Positions 16,938 through 25,114 of a stretch of 60,771 nt of DNA are shown one piece after another. Numbering within the stretch: position 1 is the first letter of the stretch; every line of letters starts with the position of its first letter. Position numbers and translations under genes: made by a program. A model generated the notes under the pieces. The model was not told the DNA's origin and searched no databases. It saw only the letters and a program-made list of their open reading frames with translations. This stretch comes from Candidatus Oscillibacter excrementigallinarum (lineage in GTDB: Bacteria > Bacillota > Clostridia > Oscillospirales > Oscillospiraceae), in assembly GCA_019118245.1 (NCBI GenBank), contig DWZJ01000053.1:1-60771 (forward strand), in the 5' to 3' direction.

Positions 16938-17673
16938 GTCCATCGCGGCCTTCTGGGCCGAATACGGCGCGGTCCTGACGGACGGTGTCTGGGACACCCT
17001 GGTGATGGTGGTGATCTCCACCGTGTTTGCCTATCTGATCGGCCTGCCCCTGGGGGTGGCCCTGATCCTGACCAAGCCCCACGGCATCCGGCCCCACCGG
17101 GGCATCTACCGGGTGCTGGACTGGATCGTCAACATCGGCCGGTCCATCCCCTTCATTATCCTGATGGTGGCCATCATGCCCTTCACCCGGATGGTGGTGG
17201 GCACCACCATCGGCGTCCGGGGCGCCATCGTGCCCCTGGTGGTCTCCGCGGCCCCCTTCATCGCCCGGATGGTGGAGACCTCCCTCAGCGAGGTGGACGC
17301 CGGCGTGGTGGAAGCGGCCCAGTCCATGGGGGCCTCCACCTTCCAGATCGTCTGGAAGGTGTACCTGCCGGAGGCCAAGCCCTCGCTGATCCTGGGCGGC
17401 GCCATTTCCCTGGTGACCATCCTGGCCTACACCGCCATTGCCGGCACCGTGGGCGCCGGCGGCCTGGGCGACATCGCCGTCCGGTACGGCCACCAGCGGG
17501 GCATCACCTCCGTCATGTGGGTGACGGTGGTGTTCCTCATCATCCTGGTGCAGGTGGTCCAGCTGATCTTCAACTGGCTGTCCCGGCGCATCGACAAGCG
17601 GCTGGACCAGACGTCCGACGCCAAGAAATTCGCCCCCTTTGACCTGCTGTCCCGCTTCACCCACACCAAGTGA
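16930..17673 (+). CDS. metI: methionine ABC importer permease
   Basis: 247 residues, about five to six membrane helices. The EAA loop reads EAAQSMGASTFQIVWKVYLPEA-like sequence (EAAQSMGASTFQIVWK), which docks on MetN. The ATG at 16930 overlaps the metN stop (ATGCTTGA) and follows AGAGGAGG at 16913-16920, so the two genes are translationally coupled. Confidence 0.96.
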   Translation: MLESIAAFWAEYGAVLTDGVWDTLVMVVISTVFAYLIGLPLGVALILTKPHGIRPHRGIYRVLDWIVNIGRSIPFIILMVAIMPFTRMVVGTTIGVRGAIVPLVVSAAPFIARMVETSLSEVDAGVVEAAQSMGASTFQIVWKVYLPEAKPSLILGGAISLVTILAYTAIAGTVGAGGLGDIAVRYGHQRGITSVMWVTVVFLIILVQVVQLIFNWLSRRIDKRLDQTSDAKKFAPFDLLSRFTHTK

Positions 17674-17763
17674 GCTCCTCACGTTTTCATCGTTTGTCTC
17701 TTGGAATTCCGGCAAGCGTTTGAAATACACCCGAAAAAAACGATCATATTGGAGGAATGGAAC

Positions 17764-18615
17764 ATGAAAAAGAAATTGCTGGCCCTGCTGCTGGGCCTGA
17801 CCCTGTGCCTGTCCCTGGCCGCCTGCGGCGGCGACACCGCTGGTGACAGCAATGCCGACGACGCTGGTACGGAGGACGGCGGCGACACCGCCGGGACTGT
17901 CACCCTGACCGTTGCCGCCTCTCCCACCCCCCACGCCGAGATCCTGGAGCAGTGCGTGCCCATCCTGGCAGAGCAGGGCATCGAGCTGGTGGTCAATGAG
18001 TACAGCGACTACGTAGTGCCCAACACCGCCGTGGAGGACGGCGACGAGGACGCCAACTTCTTCCAGCACCTGCCCTATCTGGAGGAGTTCAACGAGACCC
18101 GGGGCACCCACCTGGTGAGCGTGGCCGGCGTCCACATCGAGCCCATGGGCATCTACGCCGGTCAGACCGCCTCTCTGGAGGACCTGCCCGACGGTGCCGT
18201 CATCGCCATCCCCAACGACGCCACCAACGAGGGCCGCGCGCTGCTGCTGCTGGAGTCCCAGGGCCTCATCACCCTGGATGACAGCTCCAACCTGACCGCC
18301 ACCCCCAACAACATCGTGGACAATCCCAAGAACCTGGAGTTCCAGGAGCTGGAAGCTGCCACCATCCCCAGCGTGCTGGCGGATGTGGACCTGGCCATCA
18401 TCAACTCCAACTACGCCCTGGGCGCGGACCTGAACCCCACCACCGACGCCCTGGCCATTGAGTCCAGCGACTCCCCCTATGTCAACGTGCTGGTGGTGAA
18501 GGAGGGCAACGAGAACAACGAGGCCGTCCAGGCCCTGGTGGAGGCCCTCCACTCCGACACCATCCGGGACTTCATCACCGAGTCGTACGGCGGCGCTGTT
18601 GTTCCTGCTTTTTAA
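17764..18615 (+). CDS. metQ: methionine-binding lipoprotein of the ABC importer (NlpA family)
   Basis: 283 residues. Signal MKKKLLALLLGLTLCL is followed by lipobox LAAC (Cys21), so it is a lipid-anchored solute receptor. The NlpA/MetQ fold shows in ASPTPHAEILEQC, DEDANFFQHLPYLEEFN and AIPNDATNEGRALLLL. The ATG at 17764 follows GGAGG. Third gene of the T-box(Met) operon; a terminator follows it. Confidence 0.95.
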   Translation: MKKKLLALLLGLTLCLSLAACGGDTAGDSNADDAGTEDGGDTAGTVTLTVAASPTPHAEILEQCVPILAEQGIELVVNEYSDYVVPNTAVEDGDEDANFFQHLPYLEEFNETRGTHLVSVAGVHIEPMGIYAGQTASLEDLPDGAVIAIPNDATNEGRALLLLESQGLITLDDSSNLTATPNNIVDNPKNLEFQELEAATIPSVLADVDLAIINSNYALGADLNPTTDALAIESSDSPYVNVLVVKEGNENNEAVQALVEALHSDTIRDFITESYGGAVVPAF

Positions 18616-18630
18616 TGCTCCACATGCTTG

Positions 18631-18672
18631 GCTGTGTCGGGGGATCTTTGATCCCCCAACACAGCTTTTTAT
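18631..18672 (+). terminator. terminator of metNIQ
   Basis: Stem GCTGTGTCGGGGGATC/GATCCCCCAACACAGC with loop TTT, then a T-rich tract. Confidence 0.85.
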
Positions 18673-18845
18673 CTTTTTTGTAAGTCCCAATTGGTCTTTG
18701 TGTTCCTAACCAGATCCATGACTTGACATCGCAATAGCCAAAGAGCAGGAGGAACGCAAGATGGAAACGGGAGCTTTGTAAAAAACGTGTAAAATTTTCT
18801 GAAAGAACCAGTGGAAATTCCTGAGGCACCGTGCTAGAATATGGA

Positions 18846-18870
18846 TTGCGCTGGAGAGCGCAAATTTTTT
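18846..18870 (+). terminator. hairpin plus T-run in the leader of the MATE gene, possible attenuator
   Basis: TTGCGCT ggag AGCGCAA (18846-18863) followed by A and six T. It lies only 22 bp before the MATE ATG. A weak promoter-like TAGAAT lies just upstream, so the order promoter-terminator-gene would be an attenuator; the -35 is poor and this is tentative. Confidence 0.4.
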
Positions 18871-18892
18871 GAAAACGCAAGAGAGGTTTGAC

Positions 18893-20326
18893 ATGGCAGG
18901 CAAACAGCTGACTCATTATGAGATCGATATGTGCAGCGGTCCTATTCTCTCCAAAATGTTGTTGTTCTCCATCCCGCTGATGTGTTCCAGCATTCTGCAG
19001 CTTTTGTTCAATGCAGCGGACATCGTGGTAGTAGGCCGCTGGGCTGGAGACAATTCTCTGGCAGCAGTAGGCTCAAACACCGCGCTGATCGGTTTATTGA
19101 CCAACCTATTTGTTGGGCTGGCTGTGGGAGCTAACACCCTGGCAGCCAAATACTATGGTGCCCGGAATCGTGACGAACTCCACCGAGTTGTCCATACCTC
19201 CATTCTGCTAAGTATCCTCAGCGGCCTGTTCCTGACGGTGATCGGTGTTTTGGGGGCCCGGACCATTCTGATCTGGATGCAGACTCCGGACAATGTACTG
19301 GACCTGGCGGCGCTGTATCTGCGGATCTACTTCCTGGGGATGCCCGCCACCATGGTCTATAACTTCGGTGCCGCCCTGCTGCGGGCGGAGGGCGACACCC
19401 GCCGCCCCCTGTACTTCCTCTCCCTGGCGGGCGTGGTCAACATCGTGCTGAATCTGTTCTTTGTCATCGTCTGCCATTTGGATGTGGCGGGCGTGGCCAT
19501 TGCCACCGTGATCTCCCAGTGCATCTCCGCCTCCCTGGTACTGCGCTGCATGGTGAAGGACACCGGCCCGCTCCACCTGGACCTTAAAAAGATGCGCCTT
19601 CATCCCCAGACCATGGCCCAGATCCTGCGGATCGGCCTGCCTGCTGGGTTCCAGGGCATTCTGTTCTCCCTGTCCAATGTGGTGATCCAGTCCTCGGTCA
19701 ACACCTTCGGGGAGGTCGTCATGGCCGGCAACTCCGCCGCCGCCAATATCGAGCAGTTCGTGTATGTGTCCATGAACGCCATGTACCAGGCCACCATCTC
19801 ATTCGTCAGCCAGAATTACGGTGCCGGCAATTACCACCGCATTCGCAAGATCGTCATCCGGGCTCAGTGCTGCGTGCTGGTGGTGGGTGTGGTCCTGGGC
19901 AACGCCGCCACCCTGGGCGGCCGGGTGCTGCTCTCCATCTACACCACCAGCCCTGCGGTCATCGACGCCGGCATCACCCGGATGCAGATCGTCTGCGCCA
20001 CCTATGCTGTCTGCGGCATGATGGACGTGATGGTGGGCGGCCTGCGGGGCATCGGCTACTCGGTAATGCCCATGCTGGTGTCTCTGGTGGGGGCCTGCGG
20101 CCTGCGGCTGCTGTGGATCGCCACCATCTTCCAGCTTCCCCAGTTCCATACCATTCAGATGCTTTACTGGTCCTATCCGGTCAGTTGGGTCATCACCTTC
20201 GGTGTCCATGTGATCTGTTTCCTGTGGGCCATGCAGAGGGTCAAGCAGCGGCTGCTGGCGAGTGGATCCGCTCCGGAGGCGGTGCCGGAAAAGTCGCCTT
20301 TGGAAGAGGATCTCCTGGCCGAATGA
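18893..20326 (+). CDS. MATE-family multidrug efflux transporter (first copy)
   Basis: 477 residues with twelve predicted membrane helices in two MatE repeats; examples are the N-terminal ILQLLFNAADIVVVGRW and GLPAGFQGILFSLSNVV at the start of the second half. It should export cationic drugs or metabolites using H+ or Na+. The ATG at 18893 follows GAGAGG. The first ~120 codons use many A/T-ending codons (GTA, GCA, TTA, CCT), while the rest uses the genome's GC-ending codons, which suggests a mosaic gene. Confidence 0.92.
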   Translation: MAGKQLTHYEIDMCSGPILSKMLLFSIPLMCSSILQLLFNAADIVVVGRWAGDNSLAAVGSNTALIGLLTNLFVGLAVGANTLAAKYYGARNRDELHRVVHTSILLSILSGLFLTVIGVLGARTILIWMQTPDNVLDLAALYLRIYFLGMPATMVYNFGAALLRAEGDTRRPLYFLSLAGVVNIVLNLFFVIVCHLDVAGVAIATVISQCISASLVLRCMVKDTGPLHLDLKKMRLHPQTMAQILRIGLPAGFQGILFSLSNVVIQSSVNTFGEVVMAGNSAAANIEQFVYVSMNAMYQATISFVSQNYGAGNYHRIRKIVIRAQCCVLVVGVVLGNAATLGGRVLLSIYTTSPAVIDAGITRMQIVCATYAVCGMMDVMVGGLRGIGYSVMPMLVSLVGACGLRLLWIATIFQLPQFHTIQMLYWSYPVSWVITFGVHVICFLWAMQRVKQRLLASGSAPEAVPEKSPLEEDLLAE

Positions 20327-20327
20327 A

Positions 20328-20365
20328 AGAGCGGGTGTATCGCAAGGGATACACCCGCTCTATCT
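20328..20365. terminator. terminator between the MATE gene and the small membrane protein gene
   Basis: AGAGCGGGTGTATC gcaagg GATACACCCGCTCT, a perfect 14-bp stem between convergent genes. T-run is short. Confidence 0.75.
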
Positions 20366-20383
20366 CTGTCCCCGGGGATGCTC

Positions 20384-20686
20384 TCACAGCCCCATCCGCT
20401 GCCGGACGGCCAGCACCGCGCAGGCCACCAGGAAGATGGTCAGGGCCAGCTGGCCCCACAGCAGGTTGTAAGAGACGTCCTCCTTGTCCCGCCGCCGGCC
20501 CGCCAGCACGGAGAGGGAGACATAGATCCCCACCACGCCGAAGGCGATGGCCGTCAGATCCGCCAGAAGCTCCTGGCCCAGCACCAGCAGGACCATGTAC
20601 AGCACAAAGCCCAGCCCGGTGACGATGGCCCCGTTGTTCATCTGCTTTTTGGTCTGGAGCAGCAGACCGTTTCTCTTGTTGTTCAT
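20384..20686 (-). CDS. small membrane protein, function unknown
   Basis: 100 residues with three predicted membrane helices (AIVTGLGFVLYMVLLVLG, LTAIAFGVVGIYVSLSVLAG, LALTIFLVACAVLAVR) separated by a basic/acidic loop RRRDKED. No family recognised. It starts 18 bp after the PBP2 gene on the same strand, so it is probably the last gene of the ftsW-pbp unit and may have a role in the envelope. Confidence 0.7.
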   Translation of the reverse strand: MNNKRNGLLLQTKKQMNNGAIVTGLGFVLYMVLLVLGQELLADLTAIAFGVVGIYVSLSVLAGRRRDKEDVSYNLLWGQLALTIFLVACAVLAVRQRMGL

Positions 20687-20704
20687 CTTGATCCCGCTTT
20701 CGTA

Positions 20705-22072
20705 TCAGTATCCGTTGACGATGACGTCCAGCACCTTGGCGGCCACCGTGCCGGCCACAGAGGACCCGCCGCCGCCGTTTTCCACCAGCACCACAAAGGC
20801 GTAGGGGGTCTCCTCCCCCCGGAGGAAGCCGGCGAACCAGGCGTGGGGCGTCTGGCCCTCCCCCACCTCGGCGGTGCCGGACTTGGCGCAGATGTCCATA
20901 TTGGGGAACCGGCTGGCGCCGTAAGTCTGCGTCACGTTGTTGGCCATCAGGTCCGCCAAGGCGGCCGCCGTGTCAGAGGAGATCAGCCTGCCGGTCCTGG
21001 CGGTGAAATGAGGCAGGCTGGGCAGCCCCAGGGCGCTCTCCGTCCGGAGGATCAGGTACGGCTCCGCCGCCTTGCCGCCGCTGGCGATGGCGCCCATGTA
21101 GATCATCAGCGCCGCCGGGTTCACCTGGTCCCGGTGCTGGCCCACGCCGGCCCAGCCCAGCTGGCCGTCGGTGATGCCGTCAAAATCAAAGGACCCCCGG
21201 GCCGTGGGCAGACCGCTGATGGAATAGCTGTCGGTCAGGCCCGCCTGCTCCGTGTACTTCTCCAGGGTGTCCGCCCCCAGCTCCTGGGCGATCTGGGCAA
21301 AGGCCACGTTGCAGCTGTTGGCGAAGGCCGCGGCGATGTCCTGCTCCCCATGGGTGCCGGAGCAGACGATGGTCTCGTCCCCGATCTGGACGCTGCCGGA
21401 GCAGGTCCAGGTCCGCTCCGTCAGGTCCGGGATCTCCTCCAGGGCCGCCGCCAGGGTGACGATCTTGTAGACCGACCCCGGCGTGAAGGTGGAGGACAGG
21501 AAGCGGTTCAGATAGGCGCCCTCGTACCGGTCGTTGGTGGTGATGTCCTCCGGCACGTTCAGGGGGTCGTAGCTGGGGGCGGAGACCATGCACAGGATCT
21601 CTCCGGTCTCGTAGTTGTAGACCGCCACGGTGCCGGCGTGGCCTCCCAGAGCCTCATAGGCGGTGTAGTTGTACCGGGCGTCGATGGTCAGGTACAGGTC
21701 GTTCCCCCGCTGGGCGCCGAAGGCGCCGTTTAGAAGGCTGTAGCCCGTCAGCTTGTCGGCAAAGGCATTCAATGCCCCGGTGCCGATGTTGCCCTGCAGG
21801 TCCCCCACCGCGTGGAGGGTGGCCTTGCGGACAGTGGCGTTGTCGTAATAGGTGCGGCGGCCGTCCGCCACTTCGGAGAGCACGTCCCCGTCCCGGTCCA
21901 GCACCGTGCCGCTGGCCAGTTCGCCGCTGCTGTTATACAGATGGCGGTTGAAGGCGGAGGACGCCCAGCTGCCCCCGTCCAGGAAGTATTTCACCAGGAA
22001 GAATCCCAGCCCCGCCGCCAGTAGCAGCGCCAGTGCCAGGCAGACAAAGGCCCGCCGCTCAATTTTCTTCAT
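20705..22072 (-). CDS. class B penicillin-binding protein (PbpA/FtsI-type transpeptidase)
   Basis: 455 residues. One N-terminal membrane helix (about 6-28), a short dimerisation/pedestal region, then the transpeptidase domain with SxxK in TPGSVYKIVT, SxN as SCN and KTG as KSGTAE. It cross-links peptidoglycan. The ATG at 22072 follows GGAGGGG and overlaps the end of the upstream FHA-FtsW gene by 14 bp, so the SEDS polymerase and its partner transpeptidase are made as a coupled pair. Confidence 0.93.
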   Translation of the reverse strand: MKKIERRAFVCLALALLLAAGLGFFLVKYFLDGGSWASSAFNRHLYNSSGELASGTVLDRDGDVLSEVADGRRTYYDNATVRKATLHAVGDLQGNIGTGALNAFADKLTGYSLLNGAFGAQRGNDLYLTIDARYNYTAYEALGGHAGTVAVYNYETGEILCMVSAPSYDPLNVPEDITTNDRYEGAYLNRFLSSTFTPGSVYKIVTLAAALEEIPDLTERTWTCSGSVQIGDETIVCSGTHGEQDIAAAFANSCNVAFAQIAQELGADTLEKYTEQAGLTDSYSISGLPTARGSFDFDGITDGQLGWAGVGQHRDQVNPAALMIYMGAIASGGKAAEPYLILRTESALGLPSLPHFTARTGRLISSDTAAALADLMANNVTQTYGASRFPNMDICAKSGTAEVGEGQTPHAWFAGFLRGEETPYAFVVLVENGGGGSSVAGTVAAKVLDVIVNGY

Positions 22073-23867
22073 GGCGCCCCTCCTTTTCCGTGCCAAAGGG
22101 ATCTCGCATCGGCTCCGCCCGGCGCCGGGCCGCCTGGGTCAGCTGCCGCTGGTGCTTCCGGGCGATGGCGAAGCTGGCGTTCTCCCGGGTGTCCGTGGCC
22201 TTCAGATAGGCCAAAAGCCCCCAGGCGGACATCATGGCAGAGCCGCCGTTGGAGACGAAGGGGAACGTGACGCCTGTGAGAGGCAGCAGGTCCACGGAGC
22301 CGAACACGTTCAGACAGGTCTGGAACACCAGCAGGGACGATGCCGCGCAGGCGGCGATGGTGTAGAAGCTGGACCGGCCCACCCGGCAGGCCCGGGCAGC
22401 GAAAAACGCCAGGGTGATGATGGAGCCCACCGCCAGCACGGCGATCAGCAGCCCCCACTCCTCGCAGAGCATGCCGAATACCAGGTCCGTGTCCGCCGCC
22501 GCCACGTTGTGGAGCCAGCCGTTGCCGGCCCCCATGCCCAGAAGGCCGCCGGAGGCGGCTGCGGACATGGTGCGGGTCTGCTGGTAGCCGGTGGTGGAGG
22601 CGGCCTCCCAGGCGTGGCCCCAGGAGGCGAAGCGGCTCAGAATATAGGGCTTGAACTTCAAAATGATGCCTGCCCCGAACACGGCGCCGCCGCAGATCAG
22701 GGACAGGGTGGCGAAGTCCCCGGACCGCATATAGGCGATCACCAGGAAGGTGACGAAGAAGATGGCCGCGGTGCCGAAGTCGCTCATCAGGCCCAGCAGG
22801 CCGATGCACACGCCCGTCAGCACGATGAAGAGGGTCAGGTTCCGCTTGTGGAACAGCCGCTCCAGCGTGGCGGCGCCGGCGAAGATGTAGCAGATCTTGG
22901 CGATCTCCGACGGCTGGAAGGACATCCCGCCGATGGAGATCCAGTTGACGGCACCGTATTTGGAGTTGCCGATCAGCAGGGTGATGCCCAGCAGACCGAT
23001 GGCAGCCGCCGCCATGAGCCAGCGGTTCTTCTGCACCCGGCTGAGATCCCGGAGGAACAGCCCCAGCACCAAAAACAGCGCCAGGCCCAGCAGGATCGCC
23101 AGGAACTGCTTGAACAGGCTCCCCTGGGCGCTGGAGGCGGTGATGGACAAAGACAGCGTGGAGAGGAAAAAGGCGATGGTCTCCATCTCAAAGCCCACGC
23201 AGCGGGTGGCCCGAAGGGCCGCGTAATAGAGCCACATCAGCACCGTCAGCCCCAGAAAGGCCAGGGGGATGGCGATGGTGGCCCCGGTCCCGGCCGCCAC
23301 GATCAGCTGCAGACAGGCCAGGACCTGGAACACCGTCAACCACAAAAAGGACGGCCAGATGGCGGCGGGCCGCTCCGCCCGGCGCCGGGCCTCCTGCTCC
23401 TCCCGCTCCGCCACGGTCTGGGGCAGGAAGATCAGGGGCACACCGCCCAGGGTGATGGTGTCCCCCAGCTTCACGGGGGCGGAAGTCTCTACCTGCTGCC
23501 CGTTCACCGCCGTGCCGCCCTTGGAGCCCAGGTCGTAGAGGGTCCAGTTCTCATCCTCTCCCCGGCAGAGGGCCGCGTGCTGGCGGGAGATGCTGGGATA
23601 GTTCAGATAGACGTCCGCGGTCTTGCTGCGGCCCAGGATGTTCTCCCAGTGGGTCAGGGGCAGGGAGGTGCCGTTGGGCAGGCTCAGCTGGCCCCAGTTC
23701 TCCGGCGTGTGGGGGATCCGCAGCAGGGAGCGGACCGCCCGGTACAGGATCAGCACCGCCAGGACCGGAAACAGAAACCGCACAAAGGCCATATACCAGT
23801 CTCCCGCCAGCGGATATGCCGCCAGAAGCGCTGTCAGGCTGTCCAGAAGCCCCTGTAAGGATTCCAA
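22059..23867 (-). CDS. FHA-domain / FtsW-RodA-SpoVE (SEDS) fusion protein
   Basis: 602 residues. An N-terminal membrane helix (about 22-45) precedes an FHA domain (about 60-150) with GRSKTADVYL and SISRQHAAL, the phosphothreonine-binding face. Then come about ten membrane helices of the SEDS glycosyltransferase, with WISIGGMSFQPSEIAK, MSDFGTAAIFF and FPFVSNGGSAMM. It should polymerise glycan strands, and the FHA domain could tie it to a PASTA-type Ser/Thr kinase. The start is TTG, supported by AAAGGAGG 8 bases before it. Confidence 0.93.
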   Translation of the reverse strand: MESLQGLLDSLTALLAAYPLAGDWYMAFVRFLFPVLAVLILYRAVRSLLRIPHTPENWGQLSLPNGTSLPLTHWENILGRSKTADVYLNYPSISRQHAALCRGEDENWTLYDLGSKGGTAVNGQQVETSAPVKLGDTITLGGVPLIFLPQTVAEREEQEARRRAERPAAIWPSFLWLTVFQVLACLQLIVAAGTGATIAIPLAFLGLTVLMWLYYAALRATRCVGFEMETIAFFLSTLSLSITASSAQGSLFKQFLAILLGLALFLVLGLFLRDLSRVQKNRWLMAAAAIGLLGITLLIGNSKYGAVNWISIGGMSFQPSEIAKICYIFAGAATLERLFHKRNLTLFIVLTGVCIGLLGLMSDFGTAAIFFVTFLVIAYMRSGDFATLSLICGGAVFGAGIILKFKPYILSRFASWGHAWEAASTTGYQQTRTMSAAASGGLLGMGAGNGWLHNVAAADTDLVFGMLCEEWGLLIAVLAVGSIITLAFFAARACRVGRSSFYTIAACAASSLLVFQTCLNVFGSVDLLPLTGVTFPFVSNGGSAMMSAWGLLAYLKATDTRENASFAIARKHQRQLTQAARRRAEPMRDPFGTEKEGRHEEN

Positions 23868-23904
23868 TGTGTCCGCCTCCTTTCGTTGACATGTAGATTA
23901 AGAG

Positions 23905-23933
23905 ATTATAGCATTTCTCGCGAAAAATGTACA
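23905..23933 (-). promoter_or_regulatory. promoter of the FHA-FtsW / PBP unit
   Basis: Minus strand TGTACA (23933-23928), 17-bp spacer, consensus TATAAT (23910-23905). The -35 is only a partial match. Confidence 0.6.
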
Positions 23934-24049
23934 GTCCTGTCTCCGGTCGGAGGCCGGCGATTCCCCCGGCAGAAACCGGTCTTGTGCAGGTTTTCCAGAA
24001 GTTCCAGCTGTTTTTTGTGTGTTTCCCTCGGGTAATTTTTCTTTTTCTC

Positions 24050-24078
24050 TTGACCTCTTCTGAAAAATCCTTTAGAAT
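24050..24078 (+). promoter_or_regulatory. promoter of the radical SAM gene
   Basis: TTGACC (24050-24055), 17-bp spacer, TAGAAT (24073-24078). Confidence 0.65.
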
Positions 24079-24100
24079 ATACTAATGTCTGCGAGACCCT

Positions 24101-24130
24101 CAAAATGGTTCTTGTTTCAGAACCATTTTG
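24101..24130 (+). promoter_or_regulatory. perfect 12-bp inverted repeat just after the promoter
   Basis: CAAAATGGTTCT, six-base spacer TGTTTC, AGAACCATTTTG. It sits about 25 bp after the -10 and 39 bp before the chosen start. It could be an operator for a dimeric regulator or a leader-RNA hairpin. It lacks a T-run, so it is not a normal terminator. Confidence 0.6.
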
Positions 24131-24168
24131 TCACGGATTTTCCATCTTACTCTGAAAGGCCGGTCGAT

Positions 24169-25056
24169 ATGAAACATCCCTACAAGACGCGGGAGGGCGG
24201 TGCCACGGTGACGATCTTCGTCCCCTACGACTGCAAAAACCACTGCCCTTTCTGCATCAACAAAGGCGAGTACGCGGATATGACAGGCTTCTCTCTGGAG
24301 AAGATCTGCCGGAGCATCGAGCGGATGGACGCCATCACGCCTTACTGCGACTTCGTCTTTACCGGGGGTGAGCCCTTCGCCAACCTGGAGTCCCTCCAGG
24401 TGATGCTGGACAAGATCCCCACTACTCACAAGGTGTATATCAACACCACCCTGCCGGTGTCCGAGCACCAGTCCGAGGCGGACATTCTGGCGTTCGCGGA
24501 AAAAAACAAGCACAAGATCACCTGCATCAACGTCTCCCGCCATATGCAGCACTATGTGGTGGAGTCCAATGACGAGCTGCTCTCCAAGCTGCCGGTGAAG
24601 TTCCGGGTGAACTGCGTGCTGTACAAGAATTACCCCGCGGACCAGCTGGTGCCCTATCTGGAGCGGTTCCGAAAGCTCCCCGGCGCCTCCATCCAGTTCC
24701 GGTTCGACTACACCGCCACCACGCCCGAGAACCTCTATGAGGAGGAGGGCGACAAGATCCTTCAGGATCTGAAGAAGGTGGCCCGCTACACGGGGCTGGA
24801 CGGCTGCCGGATGCGTTGCGGCTTCCACTTCGACTACAAGGGCATGGAGCTGACGTACCACAAGACGCTGCCCTACTCCACCATCGTGGAGACGGACCCC
24901 GCAAACGGCGTCACCTACGACATCCTCTATGACATCCTCATCAAACAGACTGGTGACATCCACTCCGACTGGGACGGCACGCCCCTGGATGTGGACGCCT
25001 ATGAAAAGGTCGTATTCGAACCCTACGACCTGAAATGGTTGGCCCGGATCGCGTAA
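24169..25056 (+). CDS. radical SAM enzyme, substrate unknown
   Basis: 295 residues from the ATG at 24169 (AAAGG nine bases upstream). The SAM-binding [4Fe-4S] motif is CKNHCPFC (CX3CX2C, about residues 23-30), followed by VFTGGEPFANLES (the GGE SAM-binding motif). No SPASM or B12 domain is obvious; two further Cys sit in CRMRC near residue 230. An ATG at 24085 would add 28 residues and would place the palindrome inside the coding region. No peptide or partner gene is visible nearby, so it stands alone. Confidence 0.85.
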   Translation: MKHPYKTREGGATVTIFVPYDCKNHCPFCINKGEYADMTGFSLEKICRSIERMDAITPYCDFVFTGGEPFANLESLQVMLDKIPTTHKVYINTTLPVSEHQSEADILAFAEKNKHKITCINVSRHMQHYVVESNDELLSKLPVKFRVNCVLYKNYPADQLVPYLERFRKLPGASIQFRFDYTATTPENLYEEEGDKILQDLKKVARYTGLDGCRMRCGFHFDYKGMELTYHKTLPYSTIVETDPANGVTYDILYDILIKQTGDIHSDWDGTPLDVDAYEKVVFEPYDLKWLARIA

Positions 25057-25114
25057 ACAGCAGGGGCGGCGGAGTGTTCCGCCGTCCCGTTTTGCACAGT
25101 TAGGAGGCATTTTG

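Noticed and set aside
24085-24168. Starting the radical SAM protein at ATG 24085
   Set aside because: It lies only about 7 bases after the -10, has no ribosome site, and the added residues coincide with a perfect palindrome; ATG 24169 has an AAAGG at good spacing. Not fully excluded.
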